Made by a program: the position numbers and the translations under genes
Notes under the pieces: generated by a model
What the model saw: only the letters and a program-made list of their open reading frames with translations
What the model was told of the DNA's origin: nothing
Database searches by the model: none
Part shown: piece by piece, positions 35,166 to 42,986 of the stretch
Position numbering within the stretch: the first letter of the stretch is position 1
How the letters are laid out: every line of letters begins with the position of its first letter
Origin: Fischerella thermalis PCC 7521
GTDB taxonomy: Bacteria; Cyanobacteriota; Cyanobacteriia; Cyanobacteriales; Nostocaceae
Assembly (NCBI RefSeq): GCF_000317225.1
Contig: NZ_AJLL01000038.1
Span: forward strand, 1 to 62,303
Length of the DNA: 62,303 bases
Direction of reading: 5' to 3'

Positions 35166-35753
35166 ATGACCAAAAAAATCATCGGCTTAACAGGTGGTAT
35201 CGCCACAGGCAAGACAACTGTTGCCAATTACTTGGCAGATGCCTATAACTTGCCAATTTTGGACGCAGATATTTATGCCCGAGAAGCAGTCTGTGTCGGT
35301 TCACCTCTTCTTGACGCGATCGCTACTCGTTACGGTAAACAAATTTTACTACCAAACGGGAACCTCGATCGCCAAAAATTAGGCGAGATCATCTTCAAAA
35401 ATCCCGAAGACCGTACTTGGATAGAGAATTTGATTCATCCTTACGTACGCGATCGCTTTCAGGCTGAAATTAAAGCATCTACCGTAGAAACACTAATATT
35501 AGTTGTACCATTATTATTTGAAGCAGGAATGACTGATTTAGTCACAGAAATTTGGGTGGTGTGGTGTTCACAGCGTCAGCAATTAGCAAGATTAATGCAG
35601 CGAAATCATCTCACTTTCGAGCAAGCACAAGCTAGGATTCACAGCCAAATGCCCATAGCAGAAAAAGCAGCTCGTGCTGATGTAATCTTAGATAACTCCT
35701 CCACCTTAGAAGTACTCTTAAAACAAGTTGATGCAGCCTTAACCAAACTCTAA
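35166..35753 (+). CDS. coaE: Dephospho-CoA kinase
   Basis: A 195-residue P-loop kinase that carries out the last step of coenzyme A synthesis, phosphorylation of dephospho-CoA. The P-loop is GLTGGIATGKTTVAN (about 7-21). ADIYAREAV, LIHPYVRDRF, LVVPLLFEAGM and the lid RLMQRNHLTFEQAQARI follow. The length is normal. It lies 32 bases after hemD, so co-transcription with cobA-hemD is likely, although the pathways are unrelated. Confidence 0.95.
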   Translation: MTKKIIGLTGGIATGKTTVANYLADAYNLPILDADIYAREAVCVGSPLLDAIATRYGKQILLPNGNLDRQKLGEIIFKNPEDRTWIENLIHPYVRDRFQAEIKASTVETLILVVPLLFEAGMTDLVTEIWVVWCSQRQQLARLMQRNHLTFEQAQARIHSQMPIAEKAARADVILDNSSTLEVLLKQVDAALTKL

Positions 35754-35782
35754 TTCCCCCCAGTCCCCCCACCTCCCCCCCA

Positions 35783-36688
35783 ATGGAACTGCGACACCTA
35801 CGATACTTCGTGACATTAGCTGAGGAATTACATTTCGGACGGGCGGCGGAACGCTTACACATTGCCCAACCTCCTCTGAGTCAACAAATTCGTCAACTAG
35901 AAGTAGAGTTGGGCTTTCAATTGTTTCACCGCACGAAAAGGAATGTGGAGTTAACAGCAGCTGGTCAAGTATTTTTAGGTGAAGTTCAAAAAATTCTGAA
36001 GCACCTAGAACAAGCAGTGCAACTAGGAAGACAAACTAGTCGCGGTTTAGGGGGACAGGTTGTAGTTGGCTTTGTCAGTTCTGCGGCGTATAATATATTG
36101 CCAACAATCTTGCGGAGATTTCGTAATTGCATACCAGACGTAAATTTGGAATTGCACGAACTAACTACAGACCAGCAATTACAATGGTTACGCGATAACC
36201 GAATTGATGTTGGATTTCTGCGTCCACCAGTGGAAGAAGACACATTTTGCTGGGAGATTATTTTTTATGAATCATTAGTGGTGGCGTTACCTGAAACCCA
36301 TGCATTGGCTGATCAATCGAGTGTATCGTTGTTTTCACTCCAAGCAGAACCCTTCATTTTGTTTCCTCGTCCTTTAGCCCCTGGAGTGTACGACTCGATC
36401 ATCAGTTTTTGCCAACAAGCCAATTTTAGTCCTACCGTTGCCCAAGAAGCAATTCAGATGCAAACTATTGTGAGTTTAGTCGCAGCAGAAATGGGTGTGG
36501 CGATCGTACCGGAGTCTCTACAAAATTTACAGAGAACAGGGGTAGTTTATAAACCTATGCAGGAACCGACGCCTAAGGTGGCGCTAGCGATGATTTGGCG
36601 ACGTGACAATACATGCGCAACTGTGCAAAGGTTTTTAGAGGTAGTGAGGCAAGTTGCTATTACCTGGGAAAAAGCTGCGCTACCATAA
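35783..36688 (+). CDS. LysR family transcriptional regulator
   Basis: A 301-residue regulator. The winged helix-turn-helix covers 1-60 (MELRHLRYFVTLAEELHFGR, AAERLHIAQPPLSQQIRQLE), and the periplasmic-binding-like effector domain covers about 90-295. It lies 29 bases after coaE on the same strand with only a C-rich spacer between. LysR regulators usually control a divergent neighbour, but no divergent gene is adjacent here, so the target is unknown. The effector pocket resembles the CbnR/CatM group that senses small carboxylic acids, but that is only a weak inference. Confidence 0.9.
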   Translation: MELRHLRYFVTLAEELHFGRAAERLHIAQPPLSQQIRQLEVELGFQLFHRTKRNVELTAAGQVFLGEVQKILKHLEQAVQLGRQTSRGLGGQVVVGFVSSAAYNILPTILRRFRNCIPDVNLELHELTTDQQLQWLRDNRIDVGFLRPPVEEDTFCWEIIFYESLVVALPETHALADQSSVSLFSLQAEPFILFPRPLAPGVYDSIISFCQQANFSPTVAQEAIQMQTIVSLVAAEMGVAIVPESLQNLQRTGVVYKPMQEPTPKVALAMIWRRDNTCATVQRFLEVVRQVAITWEKAALP

Positions 36689-36725
36689 TGCAGCTGTCTA
36701 CTCACACACATCTTGCAAATAATCA

Positions 36726-37763
36726 ATGAATAATCTCCACAACTATAATCCTAGCGGCATAGGACAAATTAATGGCAATCTCTTCGGTTTGCCCTTTGAT
36801 TATGAGTCTGCAAATTTAATTGTCTTTGGTGTACCGTGGGAAGTAACTGTTTCCTATGGTGCGGGTACTGCCAATGGCCCACAAAGAATTTTGGATGCTT
36901 CACCGCAATTAGATTTATTCGATTTTGATCATCCCGATGGATGGAAACAGGGAATTTTTATGGTAGAAATTCCCCAGGATATTTTAGATAAAAACAAATA
37001 TTATCGTGCTTTAGCCGCACAAATTATTGAACGCTTAGAGCAAGGTCAACAGTTAACAGACACACCAGATTTAACTCCTGTTTTGGCAGAAATTAATCAG
37101 GCTTGTCAACAAGTCAATCAATGGTTATTTGAAAACTGCCAGGAAGCAATTAATCATGGGAAAAAAGTTGCTGTGATTGGTGGAGATCACAGTTCACCTT
37201 TAGGTTATCTGCAAGCATTAGCAACTAAATATTCTGAGTTTGGTATCTTGCATATTGATGCACACGCAGATTTACGGGATGCCTATGAAGGATTTAAATT
37301 TTCTCATGCTTCCATCATGTTTAATGCTATGAAACTACCACAAATTTCCAAGTTAGTGCAGGTAGGTTTGCGTGATATTTGTCATGATGAAGTAGAAATA
37401 ATTAACCAATCCAATGGTCGAGTTATTGCTTATTACGACCCAGTAATTAAACAAATGCTGTACTCTGGCAAGACTTGGATTGAGTTATGCCGACAAATTA
37501 TCAATCATTTACCGGAATACGTTTATATTAGCTTTGATGTCGATGGTCTTGATCCAAAACTTTGTCCAAGTACAGGTACTCCTGTTCCTGGTGGAATGGA
37601 ATTAGAAGAAACTTTTTGTTTGTTCCGTGAACTAGTAAAAAGTGGTAGAAAAATAATTGGTTTTGATGTATGCGAAGTTGGTGATGCTGAATGGGATGGT
37701 AATGTTGGGGCGCGAATTGTTTATAAGTTGGCAAATTTGATGGATTTATCTCAGCAAAAGTAG
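36726..37763 (+). CDS. Agmatinase/arginase-family ureohydrolase
   Basis: A 345-residue binuclear-metal hydrolase. All metal ligands are present: His155 in GGDHSSP, Asp178, His180 and Asp182 in HIDAHADLRD, and Asp271 and Asp273 in SFDVDGLDP. A long helical insert (about 85-148) separates the first strand from GGDH. Family members hydrolyse agmatine, arginine, guanidinobutyrate or guanidine to urea plus an amine. Cyanobacterial paralogues of this size have been assigned to more than one of these substrates, so none is chosen. The 3' end abuts a truncated gene remnant. Confidence 0.88.
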   Translation: MNNLHNYNPSGIGQINGNLFGLPFDYESANLIVFGVPWEVTVSYGAGTANGPQRILDASPQLDLFDFDHPDGWKQGIFMVEIPQDILDKNKYYRALAAQIIERLEQGQQLTDTPDLTPVLAEINQACQQVNQWLFENCQEAINHGKKVAVIGGDHSSPLGYLQALATKYSEFGILHIDAHADLRDAYEGFKFSHASIMFNAMKLPQISKLVQVGLRDICHDEVEIINQSNGRVIAYYDPVIKQMLYSGKTWIELCRQIINHLPEYVYISFDVDGLDPKLCPSTGTPVPGGMELEETFCLFRELVKSGRKIIGFDVCEVGDAEWDGNVGARIVYKLANLMDLSQQK

Positions 37764-37767
37764 TACC

Positions 37768-37920
37768 GTGATATCTTATTGGGAGTCGCTAGACGCTATT
37801 CGGAAGTTTGCAGGTAATGATCTTGAAAAGACTAGGCATCTTCCCAGAGATAAAGAGTATCTTTTGGAACTAGAGCCTAATGTAAAACACTTTCAGGTTT
37901 TGCTTGATGCTCGCAAATAA
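37768..37920 (+). pseudogene. 5'-truncated remnant, antibiotic-biosynthesis-monooxygenase-like
   Basis: A 50-codon frame beginning four bases after the agmatinase-family stop codon. It reads SYWESLDAIRKFAGNDLEKT, then LELEPNVKHFQVLLDARK. This is the C-terminal half of the small ABM-type dimeric alpha-beta-barrel proteins, which end in WxxLEAIRxFAG...VxHYEV. The same frame is closed upstream by a TGA at 37738 inside the preceding gene, so the first half is missing. Loss of the 5' half by a deletion that joined it to the agmatinase-family gene is the simplest explanation. It could still be translated from the GTG at 37768. Confidence 0.6.
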
Positions 37921-37942
37921 TTAAATTTGATTGATAATCATT

Positions 37943-38341
37943 ATGACTCAAAAGTCAGAAAATACTTTAACAGTTGGTCGTGAAGCATTTGCATACTTTC
38001 AACATGGTTTAGAAACTGGTGATTGGAAAAAGTTTTTGGATATGCTCACAGAAGACTTTACTTTTTGGTTTCCGATGGGGAAATTCCAGGGATTGAATGT
38101 GGGTAAACAACGAGCCCAAGAGTTTTTTCAATACGTTACACAGGCTTTTAGTCCTGGACTAAAACTGAATTCACTAGACCGCGTTACCAGCAATGAAACA
38201 ACGGTTGTGTTTGAATTCCGAGATGAAGGAATGTTATTTGGAGAACCATATAAAAATCGGGTAGCGGTTTCTTTTGATGTGCGTGGTAACAAAATTTGCA
38301 GCTACCGGGAGTATTTTGGCAGTGATGGCAAGTCGAATTGA
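37943..38341 (+). CDS. SnoaL/NTF2-like protein
   Basis: A 132-residue protein from the ATG at 37943 (MTQKSENTLTVGREAF). The fold is suggested by an N-terminal helix AFAYFQHGLETGDWKKFLDML, then EDFTFWFPMGKFQG, VVFEFRDEGMLFGEPY and ICSYREYFG at the end, the typical pattern of the cone-shaped SnoaL/ketosteroid-isomerase superfamily. Such proteins bind or isomerise small hydrophobic ligands. No substrate can be read. It lies next to decayed genes on both sides, but its own frame is intact. Confidence 0.8.
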   Translation: MTQKSENTLTVGREAFAYFQHGLETGDWKKFLDMLTEDFTFWFPMGKFQGLNVGKQRAQEFFQYVTQAFSPGLKLNSLDRVTSNETTVVFEFRDEGMLFGEPYKNRVAVSFDVRGNKICSYREYFGSDGKSN

Positions 38342-38390
38342 CCAGAAGGCAGTCCCAATCAAAAAAATCACCGCCATGAATGAAAATATG

Positions 38391-38534
38391 CTAGCTTCCA
38401 AGATAAGGCTGATACAAACTCGGCACTGGTGGATCAGGCAAATGAGGAATGATCCCAGTCTGGTAGAGGGTAACGGGTTGTCCCATAGAATCTCCGAGCA
38501 TAGACAAGCCGATTATTACTCGCCGACGGGCCAT
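38391..38534 (-). pseudogene. N-terminal gene remnant of unknown family
   Basis: A 47-codon minus-strand frame from an ATG: it reads MARRRVIIGLSMLGDSMGQP and VTLYQTGIIPHLPDPPVPSL before a TAG. The sequence has the look of a real conserved N-terminus. One frame over and just past the stop, SIFSFMAVIFLIGTAFWSI could be a membrane helix of the same ancestral protein. That reading then runs antisense into the SnoaL-like gene. I read this as a frameshifted, truncated relic. The family is not identified with confidence. Confidence 0.4.
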
Positions 38535-39023
38535 ATTAGGATCTTTTCCCTGAGGCAGTTAGTTACCTGACTCAGTTGTTTTGACTCCATAAAGCGCAAT
38601 CCCCGCTGAACTTATGTATTAATGGTTTTTGGTTAGAAGCAATTTGATTTATCAATACAAATATTCTTTCAATACAGGATATCTAAGCGTGTCATTGTCA
38701 TATTGAAACATAGTAAATAAACGCAGTAAATAGACAGAATATTACACTACAAACCTGTGTAATATCGTACTAGGAAAAGTAAGGCTTTAGTGGGGTAAAT
38801 AATTTCTATATTGCTCTACTTTGCAATTGAAGAAATGATAGATAAAGAGTATCTGCAAATTTGTCAAGTTATATGCATCAAAACCTACAGTTTTGTATTT
38901 ATTATAACAACATAAATTTATACTAACCTATTGATATACTGATCTTTAGATAGATAAAAAGTTTTCGTAATCAAATTAATATTTTTCCTGGAAGAAGAGA
39001 AACATTTAAGTCATACCTCACTT
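38535..39023. other. AT-rich gene-free stretch
   Basis: No ORF, repeat family member or RNA is recognised. It separates gene relics on the left from the hairpin pair on the right. Confidence 0.4.
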
Positions 39024-39157
39024 TACCCCTTGAGGGAAAAATCGCTCCTCTAGGGGTATTTTTATCAGTTATTAGGAAATAATGCCTCAAATTTAACCTT
39101 CCTTGCGGGAAGTCCCCAGGTGGAGTCTTCGGAACCTGGGGATGAAAGCAAGGAAGC
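39024..39157. other. Strong double hairpin, possible structured RNA or mobile-element end
   Basis: The first hairpin is TACCCCTTGAGG / CCTCTAGGGGTA (39024-39062, one mismatch). The second is nested: outer stem CTTCCTTGC (39099-39107) / GCAAGGAAG (39149-39157) and inner perfect stem TCCCCAGGT (39113-39121) / ACCTGGGGA (39134-39142). A 68-codon frame crosses it on the minus strand but mostly encodes the stems, so it is not called as a gene. Such nested GC stems in AT-rich DNA resemble ends of IS200/IS605-type elements or a small RNA, but no transposase remains beside it. Confidence 0.5.
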
Positions 39158-39496
39158 TTAAATCTAACAAACACCATATCTATTAATATTTATTTCCAGC
39201 TTCTACCATAAGAATTAACCAAGTCATTTCACTTATACCAAAAGAAATACTTTTTATATTAATATTTTCACGAAGGGTATCAAAGTCAAACCATCCCTTA
39301 TCTCCAGAGGAAGCTAAAAACATCGATACCAGAATGGTTTAACTGAAATTCTGTCTTGAAAATAAGGCAGAAGAGGAGCGGGTTCGCCATCTGTGGGCGA
39401 ACAAGGAGCGCCTTGGCAGATGGCAGAAAGAGTAAAAGAAACTCTCATTTCTTTATGGTGAATATATCATTGCAAAAGCTCTGGAAGAGGTAGAAA

Positions 39497-40354
39497 TTAA
39501 AATGTTATTTTTAACTCTTTTAGAGCTGCTTTTGCCAAAATTCTATGAGCAACAGTGGTTGGATGAATGCCATCCCAGAATAAAAACTTGTCTGGATTGT
39601 CACAGCTAGCAAGATTATTTAGACAAGCTGTATTTACATCTGTGAAGCCAAACTTAGTTGGGTTAGCGATCGCTTCCTTATATAGTGAATGAACATCAAA
39701 CATAATCATCTGGGTATCATGTCCTAGGTTCTGCTTGAGAAGATCAAGGGAGTTAGCTAAGCCCAAATTATGCGCGATTGTTGCAGAACTAAGAATACTA
39801 GAATAAGGGCTATTGCATGTGGCTGGAATATTCCCTAAATCTGGTAAGTTAGCAACCAAGATTTTTTTCGCTCCAGCTTTTGCAAGAGATTGGATTGCCT
39901 GGGATATATTATTGATTGATAGTGAAGGATTGCTCATGCCGTGAAGATAATCATTAGCACCAGCCCATAGAATATAGAGTGCATTTTTATCAACCTGCTG
40001 ATAAACTTTGATAAAGCTATCAACTTGTGTCAATAAATCTGGAATTCCGTTCAGATTGCCACTACCTGTAGTTGCGCCGCCATAGGCAAAGTTAGTATTT
40101 TGTTTGGGGGTTAATGCTAGCCCAGAAGCAAGATATTCCACCCAAACTAAACCATTAGAAAAACGCCCTTGAAAGTAGGGAGGACTAGAAGGATGGAATC
40201 CTTCAGTCGCATTAAATACATTACCAATATCGGAAAGACTATCACCAAAAACATAAAGTTCATTGATGCTAGTATGGGAATTTGTGATTGAAGTTGTCAG
40301 TGCAACCATAATGAAGGATAAGAAAGCAGGCACTACTAAAATCTGTTTTTTCAC
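39497..40354 (-). CDS. Secreted GDSL/SGNH esterase-lipase
   Basis: A 285-residue protein with a signal peptide (MKKQILVVPAFLSFIMVALT, GTG start). SGNH blocks are clear: block I YVFGDSLSDIGN with nucleophile Ser39, GRFSNGLVWVEYLA, block III WAGANDYL with the oxyanion Asn, and block V FWDGIHPTTVAH, whose Asp and His (about 263 and 266) complete the triad. It matches the thermolabile-haemolysin/plant GDSL lipase branch, esterases acting on acyl esters outside the cell or in the periplasm. It is isolated in a gene-poor stretch with about 340 bases of unannotated DNA upstream and downstream. Confidence 0.9.
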   Translation of the reverse strand: MKKQILVVPAFLSFIMVALTTSITNSHTSINELYVFGDSLSDIGNVFNATEGFHPSSPPYFQGRFSNGLVWVEYLASGLALTPKQNTNFAYGGATTGSGNLNGIPDLLTQVDSFIKVYQQVDKNALYILWAGANDYLHGMSNPSLSINNISQAIQSLAKAGAKKILVANLPDLGNIPATCNSPYSSILSSATIAHNLGLANSLDLLKQNLGHDTQMIMFDVHSLYKEAIANPTKFGFTDVNTACLNNLASCDNPDKFLFWDGIHPTTVAHRILAKAALKELKITF

Positions 40355-40857
40355 GCTTCTATTGGCTTTAAATGAGAACCAGACTTCTTTTTAAGCAAAA
40401 ATCCTCTTTTGTTTTGATCAAGAAGGCTAATACTGGTTCATAAAAGTTAGAAATTATGAATCATTGCTTGACAAGTATTTGATACTTGTTTGGGCTTTCA
40501 AGCTATTTGATTGTCAGGTTCTGAGGATTAAAGTTTTTCTAGGGAATGCTTTTCTAATGTAACAATATATTTCTGGTAGGGAAGCAGGGTTATCCGTACT
40601 TTGAATGGCGATCGCACCACTTTATTTTCAGAATATAAATACACTTTTCCAAAAATTCTGCCAAAAGATAGAAGCAATAAATTTAATAGATGAATTGGTA
40701 ATTGGTAATTGGTAATTACTGATTTTCCCTATTACCCATTACCAGCTGAATTAAAACCCTATTACCCATTACCAGCTGAATTAAAAGACGTAGCATTGCT
40801 ACGTCTCTACAAAATGTAGACAAACACAATTCATGACCAAATTCAGCAACGCCAAAA
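40355..40857. other. Repeat-rich spacer
   Basis: Holds GGTAATTGGTAATTGGTAAT (near 40696), an exact 30-base tandem duplication (40727-40786) and an inverted repeat AGACGTAGCA / TGCTACGTCT (40786-40806) of the AGACGT family. No gene is seen. Confidence 0.7.
40727..40786. repeat. Perfect 30-base tandem duplication
   Basis: Two identical 30-base units (40727-40756 and 40757-40786) beginning CCCTATTACCCATTACCAGC. Full identity suggests recent slippage or duplication. Confidence 0.9.
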
Positions 40858-41304
40858 TTAAATATCATTTCCTGGATGCCATCCACCTAGAAACGCTACC
40901 ACACCTAAGACAGCTAATGCTACTGCTCCCCACTTCAGTGGTGGATTCATATCAAACCAATCTAGGAAAGAGGGTATTGCTAGTTTATTAAAGTCTCCCT
41001 CCACGCGATCGTAGCCTGCAACTGGTGCAAAAATATTGTTTGGCGCATCCTCTGACTTTGGTTCATTCGTACCCTGTGCAAACCCTATCAGCAGTAGTAG
41101 CGAATCTACTAAGGAAGGTGAGATTTTTTGTAGTAAATCTAACACTTTGCCCACATCTCCAACAATAAAATCACGCATGGAATGTTCAGCAGCATAGAGA
41201 ATAGCGTCAGCAACAAGGTCAGGCTGGTAGCAAGGCGGGATACCAGTAGGTTTAACTCCCAGCTTAGTACCAACCTTGTTGTAATAAGGCGTGTTGATAC
41301 TAAC
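40858..41304 (-). pseudogene. 5'-truncated short-chain dehydrogenase (SDR) remnant
   Basis: Open frame from 41304 to a stop at 40858. It reads INTPYYNKVGTKLGVKP, IPPCYQPDLVADAILYAAEH, then EPKSEDAPNNIFAPVAGYD and a final membrane-like helix. This is the C-terminal third of a common SDR-family oxidoreductase: the substrate-side loop after the YxxxK helix, then VADAILYAAEH. The Rossmann fold with TGxxxGxG and the catalytic YxxxK are absent. A TGA at 41305-41307 closes the frame and the cbiE-cbiT gene ends 17 bases further. A 106-codon reading starting at 41178 is therefore not a natural gene. The remnant is intact to its own stop, so loss of the 5' part may be fairly recent. Confidence 0.8.
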
Positions 41305-41321
41305 TCAAATTGCGGGGTAGT

Positions 41322-42530
41322 TCACCACTTCACCACCACCCACTGGGTCACAGGTGCCATCGGCTTCCATCCCAAAAAACCACCAATGGGAGCAACCCTC
41401 TGTACAGCAACACGCATCAATTCTCCACCTACTTGATTGTGCCATTGCAGTAATTTTTGTTCACTTTCAATAGTCACAGCATTAGCAACCAAACGCCCAC
41501 CCGGACGCAAAGCTTGCCAACATACTTCAAACAAACCTGCTGCTGTCGCACCACCACCGATAAAAATAGCATCGGGTTGGGGTAAATCTTTCAGTGCAGT
41601 CGGCGCTTTGCCATGAATGATTTGTAAATGAGGCGTACCGAGGGCATTAGCATTGTCAGCGATGTATTGTAGTCGAGTAGGGTTTTGTTCAATGGCGATC
41701 GCTCGACATCGAGAATGACTCCGCATCCATTCAATACCAATCGAACCACAGCCTGCACCGACATCCCACAATAATTGTCCTGGTATAGGAGCCAAAGCAG
41801 CAAGGGTAATCGCCCGTACTTCCCGCTTAGTGAGTTGTCCGTCATGATGATAGGCGCCGTCTGGTAATCCTGCTAAACGAGATAACCCCACCACTCCAGG
41901 ATCAGCAATACACTCTACAGCCACAGTATTTAAATCAGCTACTTCTGTAGTTGTCCAGGAGGCGGCTATCCCATCAATCATCCGTTCTTGAGAACCACCC
42001 ATGCGTTCTAGGACAGTAATTCTACTACCACTAAATCCCCGTTTTGTCAAGATATCAGCTACAATCGCCGGGGTTTCCTTCCCTTCACTCAAAATCAACA
42101 ATCGCGCCCCAGGATAAATAGCAGTATGAAGCAAAGCCAGGGGACGAGCATTAAGGCTTAACGTCTCCACTTCCGTCAACGGCCATCCCAGTCTGGCACA
42201 GGCGAGACTAAAAGACGAAGGTGCGGGAATAATGGTCATCTCTGCAATCGGTATGCTGCGTCTGAGAGTAACACCGATACCAAAGCACATGGGATCACCA
42301 CTCGCCAAAACACACACAGGCTGACCCCGACGGCGGAGAATTTCCTCTACAGATGCGTTGATCGGTGAAGACCAAGTGATTTTTTCGCGCTGATCATCAG
42401 GTGGTAACATGGCGAGGTGGCGGCTTCCCCCAACTATCACCTGTGCATGTTGCAGTATAGAACGAGCGATCGCACTCAGTCCTGATAGCCCATCCTCACC
42501 AATACCGATCACAGATAACCATTTTTGCAT
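41322..42530 (-). CDS. cobL: Precorrin-6Y C5,15-methyltransferase (CbiE-CbiT fusion)
   Basis: A 402-residue bifunctional corrin enzyme from the ATG at 42530. The N-terminal CbiE half (about 1-205) is a tetrapyrrole methylase: LSVIGIGEDGLSGLS, VLASGDPMCFGIGVTL and IIPAPSSFSLACARLGWPL. The C-terminal CbiT half is a class I methyltransferase with QLLWDVGAGCGSIGIEW and PDAIFIGGGATAAGLFE. It methylates C5 and C15 and decarboxylates the acetate side chain at C12. It is divergent from the riboswitch-controlled cob genes, so it has its own promoter. The 3' end sits beside the SDR relic. Confidence 0.92.
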   Translation of the reverse strand: MQKWLSVIGIGEDGLSGLSAIARSILQHAQVIVGGSRHLAMLPPDDQREKITWSSPINASVEEILRRRGQPVCVLASGDPMCFGIGVTLRRSIPIAEMTIIPAPSSFSLACARLGWPLTEVETLSLNARPLALLHTAIYPGARLLILSEGKETPAIVADILTKRGFSGSRITVLERMGGSQERMIDGIAASWTTTEVADLNTVAVECIADPGVVGLSRLAGLPDGAYHHDGQLTKREVRAITLAALAPIPGQLLWDVGAGCGSIGIEWMRSHSRCRAIAIEQNPTRLQYIADNANALGTPHLQIIHGKAPTALKDLPQPDAIFIGGGATAAGLFEVCWQALRPGGRLVANAVTIESEQKLLQWHNQVGGELMRVAVQRVAPIGGFLGWKPMAPVTQWVVVKW

Positions 42531-42748
42531 CGTAGTCAAGAGTTAGCAGGAGCCGATTTACGATTTTAACTGAAAAAGCCTAGAAGCATAGCAAAATCTC
42601 TGGGGAACCACCCCGTCTTCCTCAGCGTCCCTTTGCGTTTCAAACATTAAATGACTCAATGTGACAAAGCAATGAGTTTTTTGGACAAAGATTAATCCAA
42701 GCTTTGATTTTATCTTTTGAGACACAAACTCATGCTAAACTACTCAAA

Positions 42749-42925
42749 CCTAGAGTTGGGAAAGTCCGGTGAGATCCCGGTACTGTGCCGCAGCTGTAAT
42801 CCGATGAGAAATTGGTCAGTGGTTAGTAGTTAATGGTTTGGTTAATAGTTGGTGGAAAAACCAACAACCAACAACCAACAACCAACAACCAACCAATTCG
42901 GTGAGTCAGAATGCCAACTTCTAGG
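42749..42925 (+). promoter_or_regulatory. Cobalamin (B12) riboswitch with repeat-expanded stem
   Basis: Core elements in order: GGGAAAGTCCGGTGA, then CCCGGTACTGTGCCGCAGC and TGTAAT, and the B12 box AGTCAGAATGCC. The closing stem pairs CCTAGAGTTGG (42749-42759) with CCAACTTCTAGG (42914-42925). Between GTAATCCGA and the B12 box, a peripheral stem GAAATTGG / CCAATTC is extended by 77 bases (42816-42892) of GTTAGTAG and CCAACAA tandem repeats. The element precedes cobG and should repress the cob genes when adenosylcobalamin is present. Confidence 0.93.
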
Positions 42926-42952
42926 GGTGTTGCCAAGACACATAGTTTCTCT

Positions 42953-42979
42953 GCTCCCTGCGCTGCACAGGGAAGGAGC
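42953..42979 (+). promoter_or_regulatory. Ribosome-binding-site hairpin of cobG
   Basis: GCTCC (42953-42957) can pair with GGAGC (42975-42979) and CTG with CAG inside. Alternatively TCCCTG pairs with CAGGGA. Either fold covers part of the Shine-Dalgarno AAGGAG (42973-42978). It is a likely expression platform for translational control by the riboswitch. Confidence 0.6.
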
Positions 42980-42986
42980 TTTAGAG

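Noticed and set aside
38274-38570. A 98-codon plus-strand frame overlapping the end of the SnoaL-like gene
   Set aside because: Shadow frame. The residues show no domain, and the opposite strand gives the more protein-like N-terminal relic.
38971-39177. A 68-codon minus-strand frame reading MVFVRFKLPCFHPQVPK...
   Set aside because: It runs across both hairpin stems, so its sequence is fixed by the inverted repeats. There is no ribosome-binding site and no family signal.
42810-42900. TTAGTAG...CCAACAA run taken as a possible CRISPR array
   Set aside because: Units are seven to eight bases with no unique spacers. It is a tandem repeat within the riboswitch stem.
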